Shown here: in pieces, positions 9,770 through 20,761 of the stretch
How positions within the stretch are numbered: the first letter of the stretch is position 1
Layout: each line of letters starts with the position of its first letter
Assembly: GCF_900660645.1 (NCBI RefSeq)
Contig: NZ_LR215036.1
Span: forward strand, 496,001 to 560,000
Direction: 5' to 3'
DNA from: Mycoplasmopsis citelli
GTDB taxonomy: Bacteria; Bacillota_I; Bacilli_A; Mycoplasmatales; Metamycoplasmataceae
DNA length: 64,000 bases
Notes under the pieces: generated by a model
Database searches by the model: none
What the model was told of the DNA's origin: nothing
Seen by the model: only the letters and a program-made list of their open reading frames with translations
Program-made: the position numbers and the translations under genes

Positions 9770-11127
9770 TTATTTTTTATTGTTTTTATTCTGGATTATT
9801 CAATATCCTTTTTTAGAACTTCCTTCATATTTAATTTTGCCATCATCTATCAGTGTTTTTGTGTCCCTTTTTATAGTTCTTATTGATAATTTTAAAATAC
9901 CTGCAAGTCCTTCGTTTGTTATATTTTTATTTTTCTTTATTAATTTAATAATTTGTTTATATCTTTCATTAGGTTTATTCTTTAGAGATAGTTGGGTGTC
10001 ATTTTGGGTGTCATTTTGGGTGTCATTTTGGGTGTCATTGATTTTCTGATAATTTCTATTAAACAAAGTCACAATTACCCTATTATCTGAAATATTATAA
10101 TCTGGCTTTTTTGCAAAATCATCATAATCATCAAAAATTCTTCGAACACCTGTTCCATAATTTTCAATTATTCCAACTTTACGTAAAGCTTCTACTATAT
10201 TTTTATTCCTTTTTGCTACCATACCGCTTTTGATATTTTCTAAAGTTAATCCATCTGGTATACTCCCTGGAGAGAAAATTATCACTCGGTCATCATAAAA
10301 TTCAATTTTAATATCACCACTTAAAGTGTAATCTCTATGACAATAACAATTTACAATCGCTTCTCTTAAAGCTCTTTCTGGAATATCCAAATATTCATCT
10401 CTATCAGGTTTTCCTGATATAGTTATCTTCATGCGATTTGATAAATTTGCAAAATATAACACTTCATCAATTTGCTTTAAAACTGAGCCTTCAAATTCTT
10501 TTTTATCACGAAAAGATAAAGTATTAGTTCCTTGAAATACATCAAATTTTGTAATTGTAGGGTTTTGATCGCTCAAAATTAATGCACCATTATTGTATTT
10601 TCCGTCTTTATTTATTAAGGACAAAGTTTTTTATTGAAATTAATCCCTTTTTCTTTATATCTTTTTTTAAGATATTCAAAAGTTAAATCAGTTCTACCGA
10701 TACTAATTGTTTCAAAATCGCTAGCATCACGACTTTTGATCATTCTTTCTACTTGATTAGAGGTAGCTAATCTTTTAGTGCTTTCAATCCTTATATATAC
10801 ACCTCTACCATTAAAACCTTCGCCATTTTTATAAAAATATGGTTTCTTTTTGCCTTCTAAGATTTTAATTCTAAAAGGATTTTCATTTGGATATATAGAA
10901 ATTAAATTTGTAACATCAGGACTAAATGCATTAAATATCCAATTTGATAAAGTTTCTTCCCATTTTTTCTTTTTGCTATCTGCTATTTCCTGATTAAGTT
11001 TACCATCATCATTAACTCCTAAAAAAATTTCTCCACCTTTAGTATTTAAAAATGAAACTATTTCTGCTTTGAAATCTTTTTCATTTTTAGGGATATCTAA
11101 TTTATATTCAATGTTAGCGTCTTCCAT
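9770..11127 (-). pseudogene. AlbA_2 / ATP-binding (HATPase_c_4) protein, frameshifted
   Basis: The first part (10615-11127) starts MEDANIEYKLDIPKNEKDF and contains an AlbA_2/Schlafen-type putative nucleic-acid-binding domain (FLNTKGGEIFLGVNDDG). It stops early after NKKLCP. The second part (9770-10624) continues the same family in another frame: LREAIVNCYCHRDYTLSGDI, then SPGSIPDGLTLENI, NYGTGVRRIFDD and a C-terminal winged-helix-like segment. Adding one A to the A6 tract at about 10630 (minus strand) joins the parts as NKKTLSLINKDG. The last part carries four DTQN repeats and reads a TGA Trp near the end. Such proteins are typical accessory regulators or ATPases of unknown function. A phase switch, a decayed gene or a sequencing error are all possible. 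Confidence 0.75.
9994..10041. repeat. four-copy 12-bp tandem repeat
   Basis: GGGTGTCATTTT repeated at 9994, 10006, 10018 and 10030 (last copy partial). In the minus-strand gene it encodes Asn-Asp-Thr-Gln repeats between ATPase-like domain and winged helix. Because the unit is 12 bases, copy number changes would keep the frame. Confidence 0.9.
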
Positions 11128-11220
11128 ATTTTGCTCTTTTTTGATTTTTTACTTATATTTCTTAAATTTTTGTTTTTTATTTTTTTATTGTAGTAACTAA
11201 TAAAAAGCTCTATTAATTAA

Positions 11221-11226
11221 ATTATA
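11221..11226 (-). promoter_or_regulatory. -10 box for the AlbA_2-type gene
   Basis: TATAAT on the minus strand, about 95 bases upstream of the ATG at 11127. No clear -35 box was recognised. Confidence 0.45.
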
Positions 11227-11304
11227 AAAAGAATTTTTCTAAATTAAAGCTAAATAAACACTTAAATTGATGAATTAAATTTCTTTAAGTAAATTATTAC
11301 CAAT

Positions 11305-11342
11305 AAAAAATAACGAGAAATTTTTAAATCTCGTTATTTTTT
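11305..11342 (-). terminator. terminator of the deoD-deoA-deoC operon
   Basis: AATAACGAGA / TCTCGTTATT stem of ten base pairs; on the minus strand the 3' arm is followed by TTTTATT. It begins directly after the deoC stop. Confidence 0.8.
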
Positions 11343-12005
11343 CTAATATCCGTTTTTAGAATCTTTCCCACTAACAATAGCCACTGAACGACTGGTTCCA
11401 AAACGAGTAGCTCCAGCGTTATACATAGCAACTAAATCATCTAAATTGCTAATTCCTCCAGCAGCTTTAATAAGCAATTTATCTCCAGCAACACTTTTCA
11501 TTAACTGAACATCTTCTAAAGTAGCTCCACGGTAACTAAATCCTGTTGAAGTTTTGATAAATTCAGCTCCTGATTTTAAAACTATTTCGGTGGCTTTTTT
11601 AATTTCATCAGCTGTAAGTAAGGCGGTTTCAATAATGACTTTTAGTACCTTATTCCCGCAAGCTTCTTTAACTTTTTTAATGTCATTTAAAACATATTCG
11701 TATTCACCTTGCTTAAATTTACCAACATTTATTACCATGTCAATTTCATCAGCTCCATGATCAAGGGCAAGTTTTGCTTCAAAAGCTTTAGCTTGGGTTA
11801 TCATTGCTCCAAGAGGAAAGCCTACTACTGAAGTAATTCCAATATCACTTCCGCTTAATTTTTCTTTAACATATTTTACATATGAAGAATTAACGCAAAC
11901 AGTTTTAAATCCATATTGCTTTGCTTCACTAACAAGTTTATCAATATCTTTATGAGTTGCTTCAGCTTTTAAGAAGGTGTGATCAATCATTTTGTTGTAA
12001 TTCAT
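11343..12005 (-). CDS. deoC: deoxyribose-phosphate aldolase
   Basis: Cleaves 2-deoxyribose-5-phosphate into glyceraldehyde-3-phosphate and acetaldehyde, the last step of deoxynucleoside catabolism. 220 residues, normal. Motifs: DHTFLKAEAT at the N-terminus, ADEIDMVINVGKFKQGEY, the Schiff-base Lys in LKVIIETALL, and KAAGGISNLDD with FGTSRSV at the C-terminus. Third gene of a deoD-deoA-deoC operon, 11 bases after deoA. Supplies carbon to glycolysis and recycles sugars of salvaged nucleosides. Confidence 0.97.
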   Translation of the reverse strand: MNYNKMIDHTFLKAEATHKDIDKLVSEAKQYGFKTVCVNSSYVKYVKEKLSGSDIGITSVVGFPLGAMITQAKAFEAKLALDHGADEIDMVINVGKFKQGEYEYVLNDIKKVKEACGNKVLKVIIETALLTADEIKKATEIVLKSGAEFIKTSTGFSYRGATLEDVQLMKSVAGDKLLIKAAGGISNLDDLVAMYNAGATRFGTSRSVAIVSGKDSKNGY

Positions 12006-12016
12006 ATTTATTTCCT

Positions 12017-13312
12017 TTATTTAAGTTTTTGTAAGATTATTTGGTTTTCAATTGGTGCAGAATTAAATTTATATCCAGATTTTAATTCTTCTACAAGTGA
12101 AGCATCAATTTCTTTAGAAGAATAAAGAGTAAAAAGTACTTCGCCAACTTTAACAAATTCATTAGTTTTTTTATTTAAAGTAATTCCAGCTTCAAAATCA
12201 ATAGGATCTTCTTTAGTGGCTCTTCCAGCTCCTAATTTCATTGAAACAATTCCAAAAGTTAATGCATCAAAAATTTCTAAATAACCTTGAGAATTACTAA
12301 TAACTTCTAATTTGTATTTTGGAGACCAAAAGTTTGGGTCTTTTAAAGCCTTAACATCTCCACCTTGAAGTGAGACTAATTGATAAAATTTTTCAAGTGC
12401 TTTTCCATTTGAAATAACTTCTTGAACCATTTTTTGAGCTTCTGAGTGCGAAGAAGCTATTTTAGCTTGTTCTAAAATAGTTGAACATGAAGAATAAACT
12501 AACTCTTTAAAATCTTCTGGTCCTTGACCTTGAAGAGTTAAAATAGCTTCTAAAACTTCGTTTTTATTCCCAATTTGACGACCAATTGGTCTAGACATAT
12601 TGGTTATTTCAGCACGCACATCAACACCTAATTCTTTTCCGATGTTAATCATAGTTTGAGCTAGTTCTGTAGCTGAAGCTAAATCCTTCATAAAAGCTCC
12701 ATTGCCACATTTTACATCCAGTAAAATAGCATCTGCTCCGGTAGCGAGTTTTTTACTCATAATACTTGAAGCAATTAAAGGAATTGATTCAACAGTAGCA
12801 GTAACATCTCGTAATGCATAAAGTTTTTTATCAGCAGGAACTAGTTGAGAACTTTGTCCAATGATGGCAATTAAATGTTCTTTAACTTGAGATTTAAATT
12901 CTTCTTCACTTAATTCGACATTAAAACTAGGAATGGATTCAAGTTTGTCAATAGTTCCGCCAGTATGTCCTAACCCTCGACCTGACATTTTAGCAACCGG
13001 AGCTCCTAAAGCGGCCACAATAGGAGCTACTGCCAAAGTGGTTTTATCGCCAATTCCTCCAGTAGAATGTTTATCAACTTTAATTCCAGGGATTTCTTTT
13101 AGAGTAATTACATCTCCTGAATAAAGCATATATTTAGTCATTTGAGCAATTTCTTTAGTAGTCATTGAATTAAAAACAACTGCCATTAAAAAAGCACTCA
13201 TTTGATAATCAGGAACATCTCCGCTAACATAAGAATTAATTAAAAACTTAATTTCTACTTCAGATAGTTCTTTATTAAGACGTTTTTTATCAATTAAATC
13301 AACTACACGCAT
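12017..13312 (-). CDS. deoA: pyrimidine-nucleoside (thymidine) phosphorylase
   Basis: Phosphorolysis of thymidine, deoxyuridine or uridine to free base and (deoxy)ribose-1-phosphate. 431 residues, normal. The family signature SGRGLGHTGGTIDKLESIPS is complete near residue 110-130 and VDKHSTGGIGDKTTLAVAP is the phosphate-binding region; DVKCGNGAFM is also present. The Firmicute-type enzyme is often called pdp. Starts one base after the deoD stop, so the two are tightly coupled. Confidence 0.97.
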   Translation of the reverse strand: MRVVDLIDKKRLNKELSEVEIKFLINSYVSGDVPDYQMSAFLMAVVFNSMTTKEIAQMTKYMLYSGDVITLKEIPGIKVDKHSTGGIGDKTTLAVAPIVAALGAPVAKMSGRGLGHTGGTIDKLESIPSFNVELSEEEFKSQVKEHLIAIIGQSSQLVPADKKLYALRDVTATVESIPLIASSIMSKKLATGADAILLDVKCGNGAFMKDLASATELAQTMINIGKELGVDVRAEITNMSRPIGRQIGNKNEVLEAILTLQGQGPEDFKELVYSSCSTILEQAKIASSHSEAQKMVQEVISNGKALEKFYQLVSLQGGDVKALKDPNFWSPKYKLEVISNSQGYLEIFDALTFGIVSMKLGAGRATKEDPIDFEAGITLNKKTNEFVKVGEVLFTLYSSKEIDASLVEELKSGYKFNSAPIENQIILQKLK

Positions 13313-13313
13313 A

Positions 13314-14018
13314 TTATTTTGCTAACGATAAAGCAATCTCCATCATTTTAGTAAATGCACTTTGACGCTCTTCAGCACTTGTTTCTTCTTTGGTGATTAA
13401 ATTATCAGAAATAGTTAATAAACAAGCGGCGTTTTTACCTGTAGCTTCAGCGTTGGTAAAAAGTGCATATGATTCCATTTCTACAGCAATGGCTTTAGTT
13501 TCTTTAATTCTTTGCTCTAGTGATGTATTTGAATAAAACACATCCGAAGAATGAACTCTCCCTAAATTGAGCTTAATATCTAGATTTTGAGCAATACTTT
13601 GAATTTGATCGTTAACTTTAACTGATGGATAGGCTAAATTTTCTTCTTTATCAAGAACAAGTCTTCGAAAAGCACCTGAATCAGCATAAGCTTCAGTAGC
13701 TAACACAACTTCATAAAGCCCTAGTTCTTTTAAATATGAACCTGCAGAACCAATCCGAACAATAGTATCTACATCATAAAATTTAAATAATTCATATGAA
13801 TAAATCCCTATTGAAGGACAACCCATTCCACTTCCGGCTATAGTTACAGGTTTTCCTTTATATGTTCCAGTATACATAAACATATTTCGCACTGAATTGA
13901 CTAATTTATAGCCATCATCTAAATAAGTTTCGGCAATAAACTTAGCCCTTAAAGGATCTCCAGGCATAATTACCAACTTAGCAATTTCTCCTTTTTGTGC
14001 ATTAATATGTGGTGTCAT
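13314..14018 (-). CDS. deoD: purine-nucleoside phosphorylase (DeoD type)
   Basis: Phosphorolysis of purine (deoxy)nucleosides. 234 residues. DeoD motifs: N-terminal TPHINAQKGEIAKLVIMPGD with the ribose-binding His, GSGMGCPSIGIYSYEL, VRIGSAGSY, and AVEMESYALF, the purine/ribose-binding loop. The Asp of the active site is in TISDNL. AAAGGAG precedes the ATG. First gene of the salvage operon; an AT-rich promoter region lies upstream at 14019-14060. With deoB, cdd and tdk elsewhere in the window it completes a nucleoside salvage set. Confidence 0.97.
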   Translation of the reverse strand: MTPHINAQKGEIAKLVIMPGDPLRAKFIAETYLDDGYKLVNSVRNMFMYTGTYKGKPVTIAGSGMGCPSIGIYSYELFKFYDVDTIVRIGSAGSYLKELGLYEVVLATEAYADSGAFRRLVLDKEENLAYPSVKVNDQIQSIAQNLDIKLNLGRVHSSDVFYSNTSLEQRIKETKAIAVEMESYALFTNAEATGKNAACLLTISDNLITKEETSAEERQSAFTKMMEIALSLAK

Positions 14019-14134
14019 CTTTTTTACTCCTTTGTGATTTTATTTATAATAAAAAAATACGCCATATCTAATTTACCCTAAATAAATAGATTGCATATAA
14101 ATTTTACTACTTTTAAGCCTTTATGAGCGTAAAT

Positions 14135-14162
14135 GAAAAAAATACCAAGCTTGCTTGGTATT
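14135..14162 (-). terminator. terminator of the OppF-like gene
   Basis: ATACCAAGC / GCTTGGTAT perfect nine-base-pair hairpin with a two-base spacer, followed on the minus strand by seven T. It overlaps the stop codon of the minus-strand gene. Confidence 0.85.
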
Positions 14163-16569
14163 AAAAGGCTTGTTCATTATCTTGTGGTTTGTCGAATTTT
14201 TCGGTAAAATCTGCGGGTAAAATCTTACGATCTAAATTACTTTTACGTCCAAAATTTGTCAAATCTACTTCCATATTTTCTAAAAAACTAAATAAATTCA
14301 CTTCAACAAGTTTGTCTAATTTCATATCAAAAGTTTGTTCTTCGTTATTTTGAAAATTTTGTTTAATATCAATTTGGGAATTTTTTCATTGTTTATAATT
14401 TCCATATTTACTGTAAATATAATGATAATTTTGTTGATTTGGGGTAATAAACTCATTAAAAACATAATCTTCTAAAACATTATTTAGCGAGATGTTTTTG
14501 ATCGCTTTTTTAATTAAAATTTTTCGAGTTAGTGGATGTAAGGAGTTATGCAAAATACTTTTTAACTCGCCTCCTTCAATTGTTGTGTTATTGTAAAACA
14601 TGTGTAAATAATCAAAATTATCTAGTAAAAATTTAATATCTTCTGTTAAAAAAACATATGTAATATTGTTGTCTTTGGCAATATTTTTAAAGACTCTAAA
14701 AAACTCATTTTTGATATGATAACTCTCAACACTTGGATCATCTTCAATTAAAATTACCTTACTTTGATTAAGATAGTATTTGACTAATTTCAACTTAGCT
14801 ACCTCTAAAAAAGTTAACTCTTTATATGGATAAAAAAAGTTAATACTATTAATTGATAAATAATTAATTGCTTTAACAAATTTTGATACTCCAAGGAAAT
14901 AGTTGATGAATTTATTAGAATCTTTAATTTTATTTAAACTAAAATTACTAAGTAAAATAATAAACTCATTAAAAATTTCTAAGTCAATATATTGAGTAAA
15001 AAAGTTTTCAAAATTAATGTATTGATCGTTAAATAAAATCTCATTTTTACTGTGATGATTATCAATAAATTCCCGAATATATTTAAAAAAGGAATTGGAA
15101 TCTTTAAGAGTTTTTTTAGTGCTAGCAATGAGTTGCTTAATTTTTAAATTTTTGGTTTTAAGTTTACTTTTATACAGTTTAAGTTCTGAAAGATTATTTC
15201 ACAGTAAATCAGCTTCAGCGAGTTTAATTTTCTCTTTTAGCGATTGAATTTTAACAACATTTCGTTTTAAAGGACTTTGATTAAAGGAATTATTGTTAAG
15301 TTTTGATAACCTTTTTTGCAACGAATTGATTTTATCTTGAATTTGTTTGCGATTAGCTTCAGAAATTTGATATGTTGGGGATGCGATATTATCAAAATCA
15401 TTTTCAATAGTTTTATAAATCAAATACTTTTTAAATAAGGAAGCTTTATAAATATTTTTTTTATTTCCGATGTTAAAAAATAATTTTTCGCTAATAATTT
15501 GTTTATCAAGTTGCGCTATTTCTTCAATTGGTGCATATTGAAGATCATTTTCGTATTTAGTTCATAATTTTAAAATGCTTTTAAAATAAAAGTAATTTTT
15601 ATACAGTTGAGTTTTGCTCAAAGTATTAGAGGGATATTTTTTAATTTGGCTTTTTAAAGCTTTCAGCTGGCTTTTTAAATGGTGTTTAATAACTTGAATT
15701 TGGTTGTTTCCTTGCATAGAAACTGAGTTTTTATAATTTTTATAAAATTCAATTTCTGTATTAATATCCCGAATTTTTAAGTCATTATAAATCTTTTGAA
15801 TTGAAGCTTGAGAGATCTTGTTTAAAAAATCAAGTTCCATTATATGTTCTTTGATTTCTTGTTGTTGATAGGTTCCATTTTCAAGGAGTTTATTATCTGA
15901 ATATATTTGTAAATGTTTAACTAAATCATCAAAAAGTTCAAAATATTTTTCGAATAAATTATTTTGAATTAATATAATTTTTTTATTGAAATTTTCAATA
16001 AGTTCAAGTAATTCTGAAGCTGATAATACAGCGCTTTTGGATTTAATGTTGTTTTTTAAAAACTGCATAGTACGAATTAATTCGGTGTTGGAAATAATAA
16101 TGTGTTCAGATTTTTTAAACAAAATATTATAAAAAGCATTCTTAATAGAAATTTCAAATAAATGAAAAGTTTGCTTTAGTTGTTGCTTTAAATTTTTATC
16201 ATTTTCATATTCTTTAAGACAATCTTTTCAAATGGTGTAAATGGGTAAGTTATTATCATCTTTTTGAACAATGTTTTTTAACTCTAAATAACTAATGTGT
16301 TTTTGAATCTCTTCTTTTTTTAATAAAACTTTTTTGCTCTTATTATCAGAATTTTCAGTTCACAATGAGATAGTATTGGTATTGTTTTTGATAATATTTT
16401 CTCAAAAAAATGAATATGAAAAATCATTATATTGCGAATCGATGTAAAAAGCTGTAGATGTATTTTCGTAAATATCAATTCGAGGTATGTTTAAAAAACG
16501 GTTTTGGCCGTTTTTATTTTGATAATGGAACATATTTCAAATCGTAAGGAGCAAATTGTTTCTTTTCAT
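14161..16569 (-). CDS. degenerate OppF-like ABC protein (no ATPase motifs)
   Basis: 802 residues in one frame with TGA as Trp. The C-terminus retains an ABC layout without catalytic residues: LTFLEVAKLKLVKYYLNQ sits where LSGGQ..RV.IA.AL would be (around 584), ILIEDDPS where Walker B should be (about 606-613), FLTED in place of the switch His (SHD), and a tail SLHPLTRKIL like the HPYT motif of OppD/OppF. At the N-terminus RIDIYENTSTAFYIDSQYND stands where Walker A would be but has no GxxGxGK. The middle is Lys/Asn/Leu-rich and predicted helical. It starts 5 bases after the ECF S component stop. Probably a structural or regulatory relic rather than an ATPase; family assignment rests on weak pattern matches. 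Confidence 0.55.
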
Positions 16570-16574
16570 ATTTT

Positions 16575-17606
16575 CTAATTATAAGTATTATTTTTATTTT
16601 TATTAACTAGTTTATAAATTACTGAATAAGAAAAGTAAATCACAAAAATGTTAAATCAGATTTTAATTGGACTAAAGACGGTTCGACTAATAATTCATAA
16701 AAATAAATCATTAGTTCCATTTCCAATTGCAAGGGCATCTGCAAGTCCTAAAATTGGTAAATTGACAAATTCTAAAATTGATGAAAAGACAATAATTGGA
16801 GCAAAAACAAAATATTTAGCTGCACTAATGTAATATTTTCCGATAATAACAAACAAGCACATTACTGAATATCCAGTAACCATAAACACTAATACTGGAT
16901 ATTTTCCCTTAATAACTGGAATGTCTTTAAAATCATCATCTTTCAGAGGTAAAATGATTGCAATAATGGAAATAATAATACTTGAAATGATAATTACTGA
17001 AATAATCATATAAATATTTTTTAATTTATCATTCATTCCATAACGCATCACAAAATCTCTTAAGTTGCGATATTTAATAATTTTTAGCGAGATTTTTTGA
17101 ATTTTGCGTTCGTCTTTTGCACTAATAGCTAAATTAAGTTTTAAGCTCATCCGTCAAATTTTGTATTCATAATTTCGAGCTTTGTTTTCTTTGCTAAAAG
17201 CATATTTTAAAAATCTAATAAAAAATCAACCCACAATTCCGGCAATAAGTCCATTCATTGCAGTTCCTAGAGTATATAAAATATGATAAGTCACTGGAGG
17301 GACAAATAATAAAGATAACAAATCAGCAATTAATCCTACAAAAAATCCAATAATTGGTCCAAAAATAAATCCAGTAATTTTAACTGGTAGTCCAATAAAA
17401 GCAATTTTAAAGGTCGGAATTGAAGCAATTGGAACAATTTGAGAAGAAATAATAGTAAAAGCTACTGAAATAGCAATTAACATTGCAACAACAACCATTT
17501 TTTTAATGGTTCATCTTTGAAAAAGACCAAGGTCACGAAACTTTGGTCCAAATCAATAGTAACTACCTTTGGGTTTGTTAAATACATTAAGTTTATCTTT
17601 TAACAT
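16575..17606 (-). CDS. ECF transporter S component (FolT-like family)
   Basis: 343-residue integral membrane substrate-binding subunit of an energy-coupling factor vitamin importer. Residues 35-125 show the S-component pattern: MVVVAMLIAISVAFTI, IPTFKIAFIGLPVKITGFIF, GPIIGFFVGLIADLLSLLF and YTLGTAMNGLIAGIVG. The second half adds further membrane segments after a basic cytosolic stretch of about 60 residues, making it about twice the usual 170-190. Substrate (folate or another vitamin) cannot be decided. The start at 17606 (MLKDKLNVFNKPKGS) avoids the out-of-frame ATG four bases upstream. The shared ATPase and EcfT genes are not in the window. Confidence 0.75.
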
Positions 17607-17676
17607 TCATTTAAATTTTACTCTTTTTTTGCAAAAATAAAGTGATTGAATAAAAGTAAATTAAATAGCTATGAAA

Positions 17677-18306
17677 TTACTTCTGAATTCATTTTTTATG
17701 AAAAACTTCATTAATATTATGAGTTCAAAATCCTCTTTTAGCAACCTTTGCATCACTTTGTGCTTGTAAAATTTGTGTTAAAAAGGTTTTTTGATATTCA
17801 TTTTTAACATTATATTCTTTACACTTACCTGAACAAATAAATGCTACTCTAGCTAATCCTTGATTAACTAATTTATAGTTAATTGAATCTTTTAAATTAG
17901 TATGCTCATTATCACTAAATAAAAGTGCAATTGTCCGTCCATATTTTCCAATTGTTTCTTTAGTAAAATATACTTCTGAACTTTTAGAAAGTAAACTTTT
18001 AAGATATTCAGTGGCTTTGTGAGCGTAAAAATTTTCATATTGAGCTAATTTTTCGTCCTTAAAGGGCTTTTTATTTTCTGGAGTGTCAATTCCATAAAAA
18101 CGAAGTGAAATGTATTTATTTTCACTATTAACTAAAATAGTATCTCCATCATTAATTTGTATTACTTTTCCCTTTAAAAGCTTTTGATTACTACTTAAGG
18201 GAATAGAAATTTTATTATCAGGATTAGTGTAAATATTTAAATTTATACACGAAACACTTAAAAGAACCAATAGTAAACTTTTAAGAGATAGAATTTTTCT
18301 TCACAT
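17677..18306 (-). CDS. thermonuclease-like lipoprotein
   Basis: 209-residue secreted, lipid-anchored nuclease. The N-terminus (MWRKILSLKSLLLVLLSVSC) is a lipoprotein signal peptide, Cys at 20. The staphylococcal-nuclease fold is well preserved: INDGDTILV, SLRFYGIDTPENKKPF and GKYGRTIALLF with both catalytic Arg residues and the Glu, then NQGLARVAF. So unlike the copy at 3144-4556 it looks catalytically intact. It is followed after 70 bases by the ECF S-component gene on the same strand, possibly co-transcribed. Role: breaking down host or environmental nucleic acid, or evading extracellular traps. Confidence 0.88.
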
Positions 18307-18426
18307 TATATTTAAATAATAAAAAATTCTTTCAAAACTTAAAATAAAAAACAAAAAGCGTATTTGTATATTTAGATAAAGTTATTTAACTTTGTTAAAA
18401 TTTTTATATCTATTTTTAATAAATAA

Positions 18427-18493
18427 AAGACAGGACATAAAATGATATAAACTCCAAAAGTTTAATTGAGTCTTCATTCAAAAATCCTGTCTT
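18427..18493 (-). terminator. likely terminator of the type III restriction operon
   Basis: AAGACAGGA (18427-18435) is perfectly complementary to TCCTGTCTT (18485-18493). On the minus strand the second arm is followed by TTATTT. The loop is long (49 bases) and has weak internal pairing, so terminator strength is uncertain. Confidence 0.5.
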
Positions 18494-18505
18494 AACTTTA
18501 TTTAT

Positions 18506-20761
18506 TTAAAAAACTTCATCAATACTTTGTCACCTGCTATCTGACATATCATCGACATATTCTGTATTATTAAAGTACAAATCATCGTTTTTGTCTCTTA
18601 TAAATCCGAAGTTATATTTGTGTTTATTTGCAAAATGTTTAAATGCTTCAAATTTGTTTTCCACTTGAATATCAATATTTTTGCTTTGTCCTCTAATTTC
18701 TCCACCTTTAGTTTCAATAATTCATATTGAACCATCTTTGAGTTGGACAATATAATCAGGATAAAACAACTTTTGTTTTCCAAAATTATTTGCATAAACT
18801 ATTGATAAATATTTTTGCCCACTATCTCCGTTTTTGTAGATAAATTTTACATTTGGATTTTTTTCACAATATTTTTCAAATAATCTTTCAGATGTAGACC
18901 TAAAATTATCTGTTATCATTGAAGTGTTATATTCTTTATAAACATTAGAATCTAAATTTTTAGCACTTCTTTGAAAAGGATCATATCTATAATGTTCCTC
19001 AAGTGGGATTGTAAATTCTTCAACAAAATTTTCAAGTAATTCGATTTGGTAATATTTTTTACATGAAAACTCAGTAAAATCTTCTTTTAATTTGTCAGTA
19101 TTGTTGATAATAAAAGCGTTGAATTCTGCTTTTCTTAAATTAAGTAAGTTATATTTCTTTTCTGGGTCATCATTTAAAAATAGTGTTTTTAAAATTTGAA
19201 TAGTTTTGTCATGGCTAAGTCCAATGTGTTTTTTGATAGCACTAACAAAATCTTTCTTTTCAATATTGTGAGAATTGTTATTAATTTCAATGTTAATTAA
19301 ACCATATTTAGTCTCTTCTGCGTCCACTTGTTTTAGTGTCGAATATTTACCAGTTAAATAACGTCTTTTTATTTTTGGTTCAAAAACAAAGCCTTTATTT
19401 TTCATTTTAGAAAGATTTTTTCCTAAGTTTTTATCAAGACTATATTTTTCTTTAAAAAAATCAACTATATGATTACGAATTAACTTTTCATCAACGTAAT
19501 CAGCATATCTATTTTTGAGTTCTTTTTTAAGTTTAATTTTTTTTGGTTCATCTTTAAGAAATAATCTTTGAGTTTCGAAACCATTACCAGCTTTAATAAC
19601 TTCTAATTTATACTTTTCATCAAATGTATAAAGAAACGAACAGTCTAAAATATCTCTTCCATAATGCTTTGCTTTTGGCATTCTCCTTAGTCTTCCTAAT
19701 GTTTGTATCTCAAAAGTATCGGACATATTTTCGCGAAGTTTTACTAATATTTTAGCACGTGGACAATCTCAACCTGTCGAAAGAGCTTGTTTAAATAATA
19801 AAAAAACTGGTGTAGCATTTCCTTTAGTAATATCATCTTCTTTTGTAGTTCCGATATTTATTTTCCCTATTTTCTTTGATTTTTTATTTTTATCTTCTTT
19901 TGTTTCAGCACTAAATCAAGAAGCTAATAATTTATTTTCATAGCTAAAACCCATGTCATTTAATTTGTCTTCAACAAACTCAATTAATTCATCATTTAAG
20001 TTAGGAAATTGAACCAAAACTAAAGGTCGAATATCTTCATTTTCTTCTATATAAGCTTTTGCAATTTCTTTTCTTATTTCATTGGCTTTTTCAAGCAGAA
20101 TTTCAGCTTCATTTTTTGGATCATTAACATTAGCAGTTTCTAAGTCTTTATTAATGTACATGAATTTGGTAATTAATCCTTCGTTAATTACATCAAATTC
20201 AGGAATTTCATGGAACTCTCCAACAACTCTTTTGTTTGGTGTTGCAGAAACCCTTATTTCATACTTTGCATGAATACTTGAAATAATATCATCAGCTTTA
20301 GAAGTATTATTTTGATGTTCTTCGTCGATAATAACAATAAAATTTAAATTACGATTATGAGCTTCGCTAATTCTTTCAAAAAGGTTTTTTCTTTCACTTT
20401 CTCTTATAGCTGTATTGTCTTTTTTTGTAATTGTTTCTCAATTAATAAAATAGGTTGTTTTATTTTCGAAACCTTTGTTAAGAATATCAAAAAGGCTTCC
20501 TGTTTTAAAATGTGGCGCATACTGCTCCATCTTTTTTCTAGATTGTTCCTCAAGTTCACCTTTACCAGGACAAAATCAGCAAATCACAGTATCCTCATTA
20601 AAATTGAGATATTTCTCAATATAAGCTACCAAAATAATAGTTTTGCCTGAACCTGTAGGACTTTGAAGAACTATTTTTGATTTTGGATTTTTAACTTTTG
20701 TTTTGTTAAACAAAAAATCCACTGCTTCTTCTTGAAAAATTTTAAGTTTTATATCTATCAT
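18506..20761 (-). CDS. type III restriction endonuclease subunit Res
   Basis: 751-residue helicase-nuclease that, with Mod, cuts DNA carrying two inversely oriented unmethylated sites. Motor motifs: Walker A SPTGSGKT (34-41), motif II IDEEHQN, motif III VSATP, motif VI QTLGRLRRMP with arginine finger. The PD-(D/E)XK nuclease is at the C-terminus: YPDYIV (Asp 669) and IIETKG (Glu 683, Lys 685). The frame is open throughout with TGA as Trp. It overlaps the mod stop by 7 bases, so translation is coupled to mod; since mod is frameshifted, Res may be poorly expressed or without a specificity partner. Confidence 0.93.
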
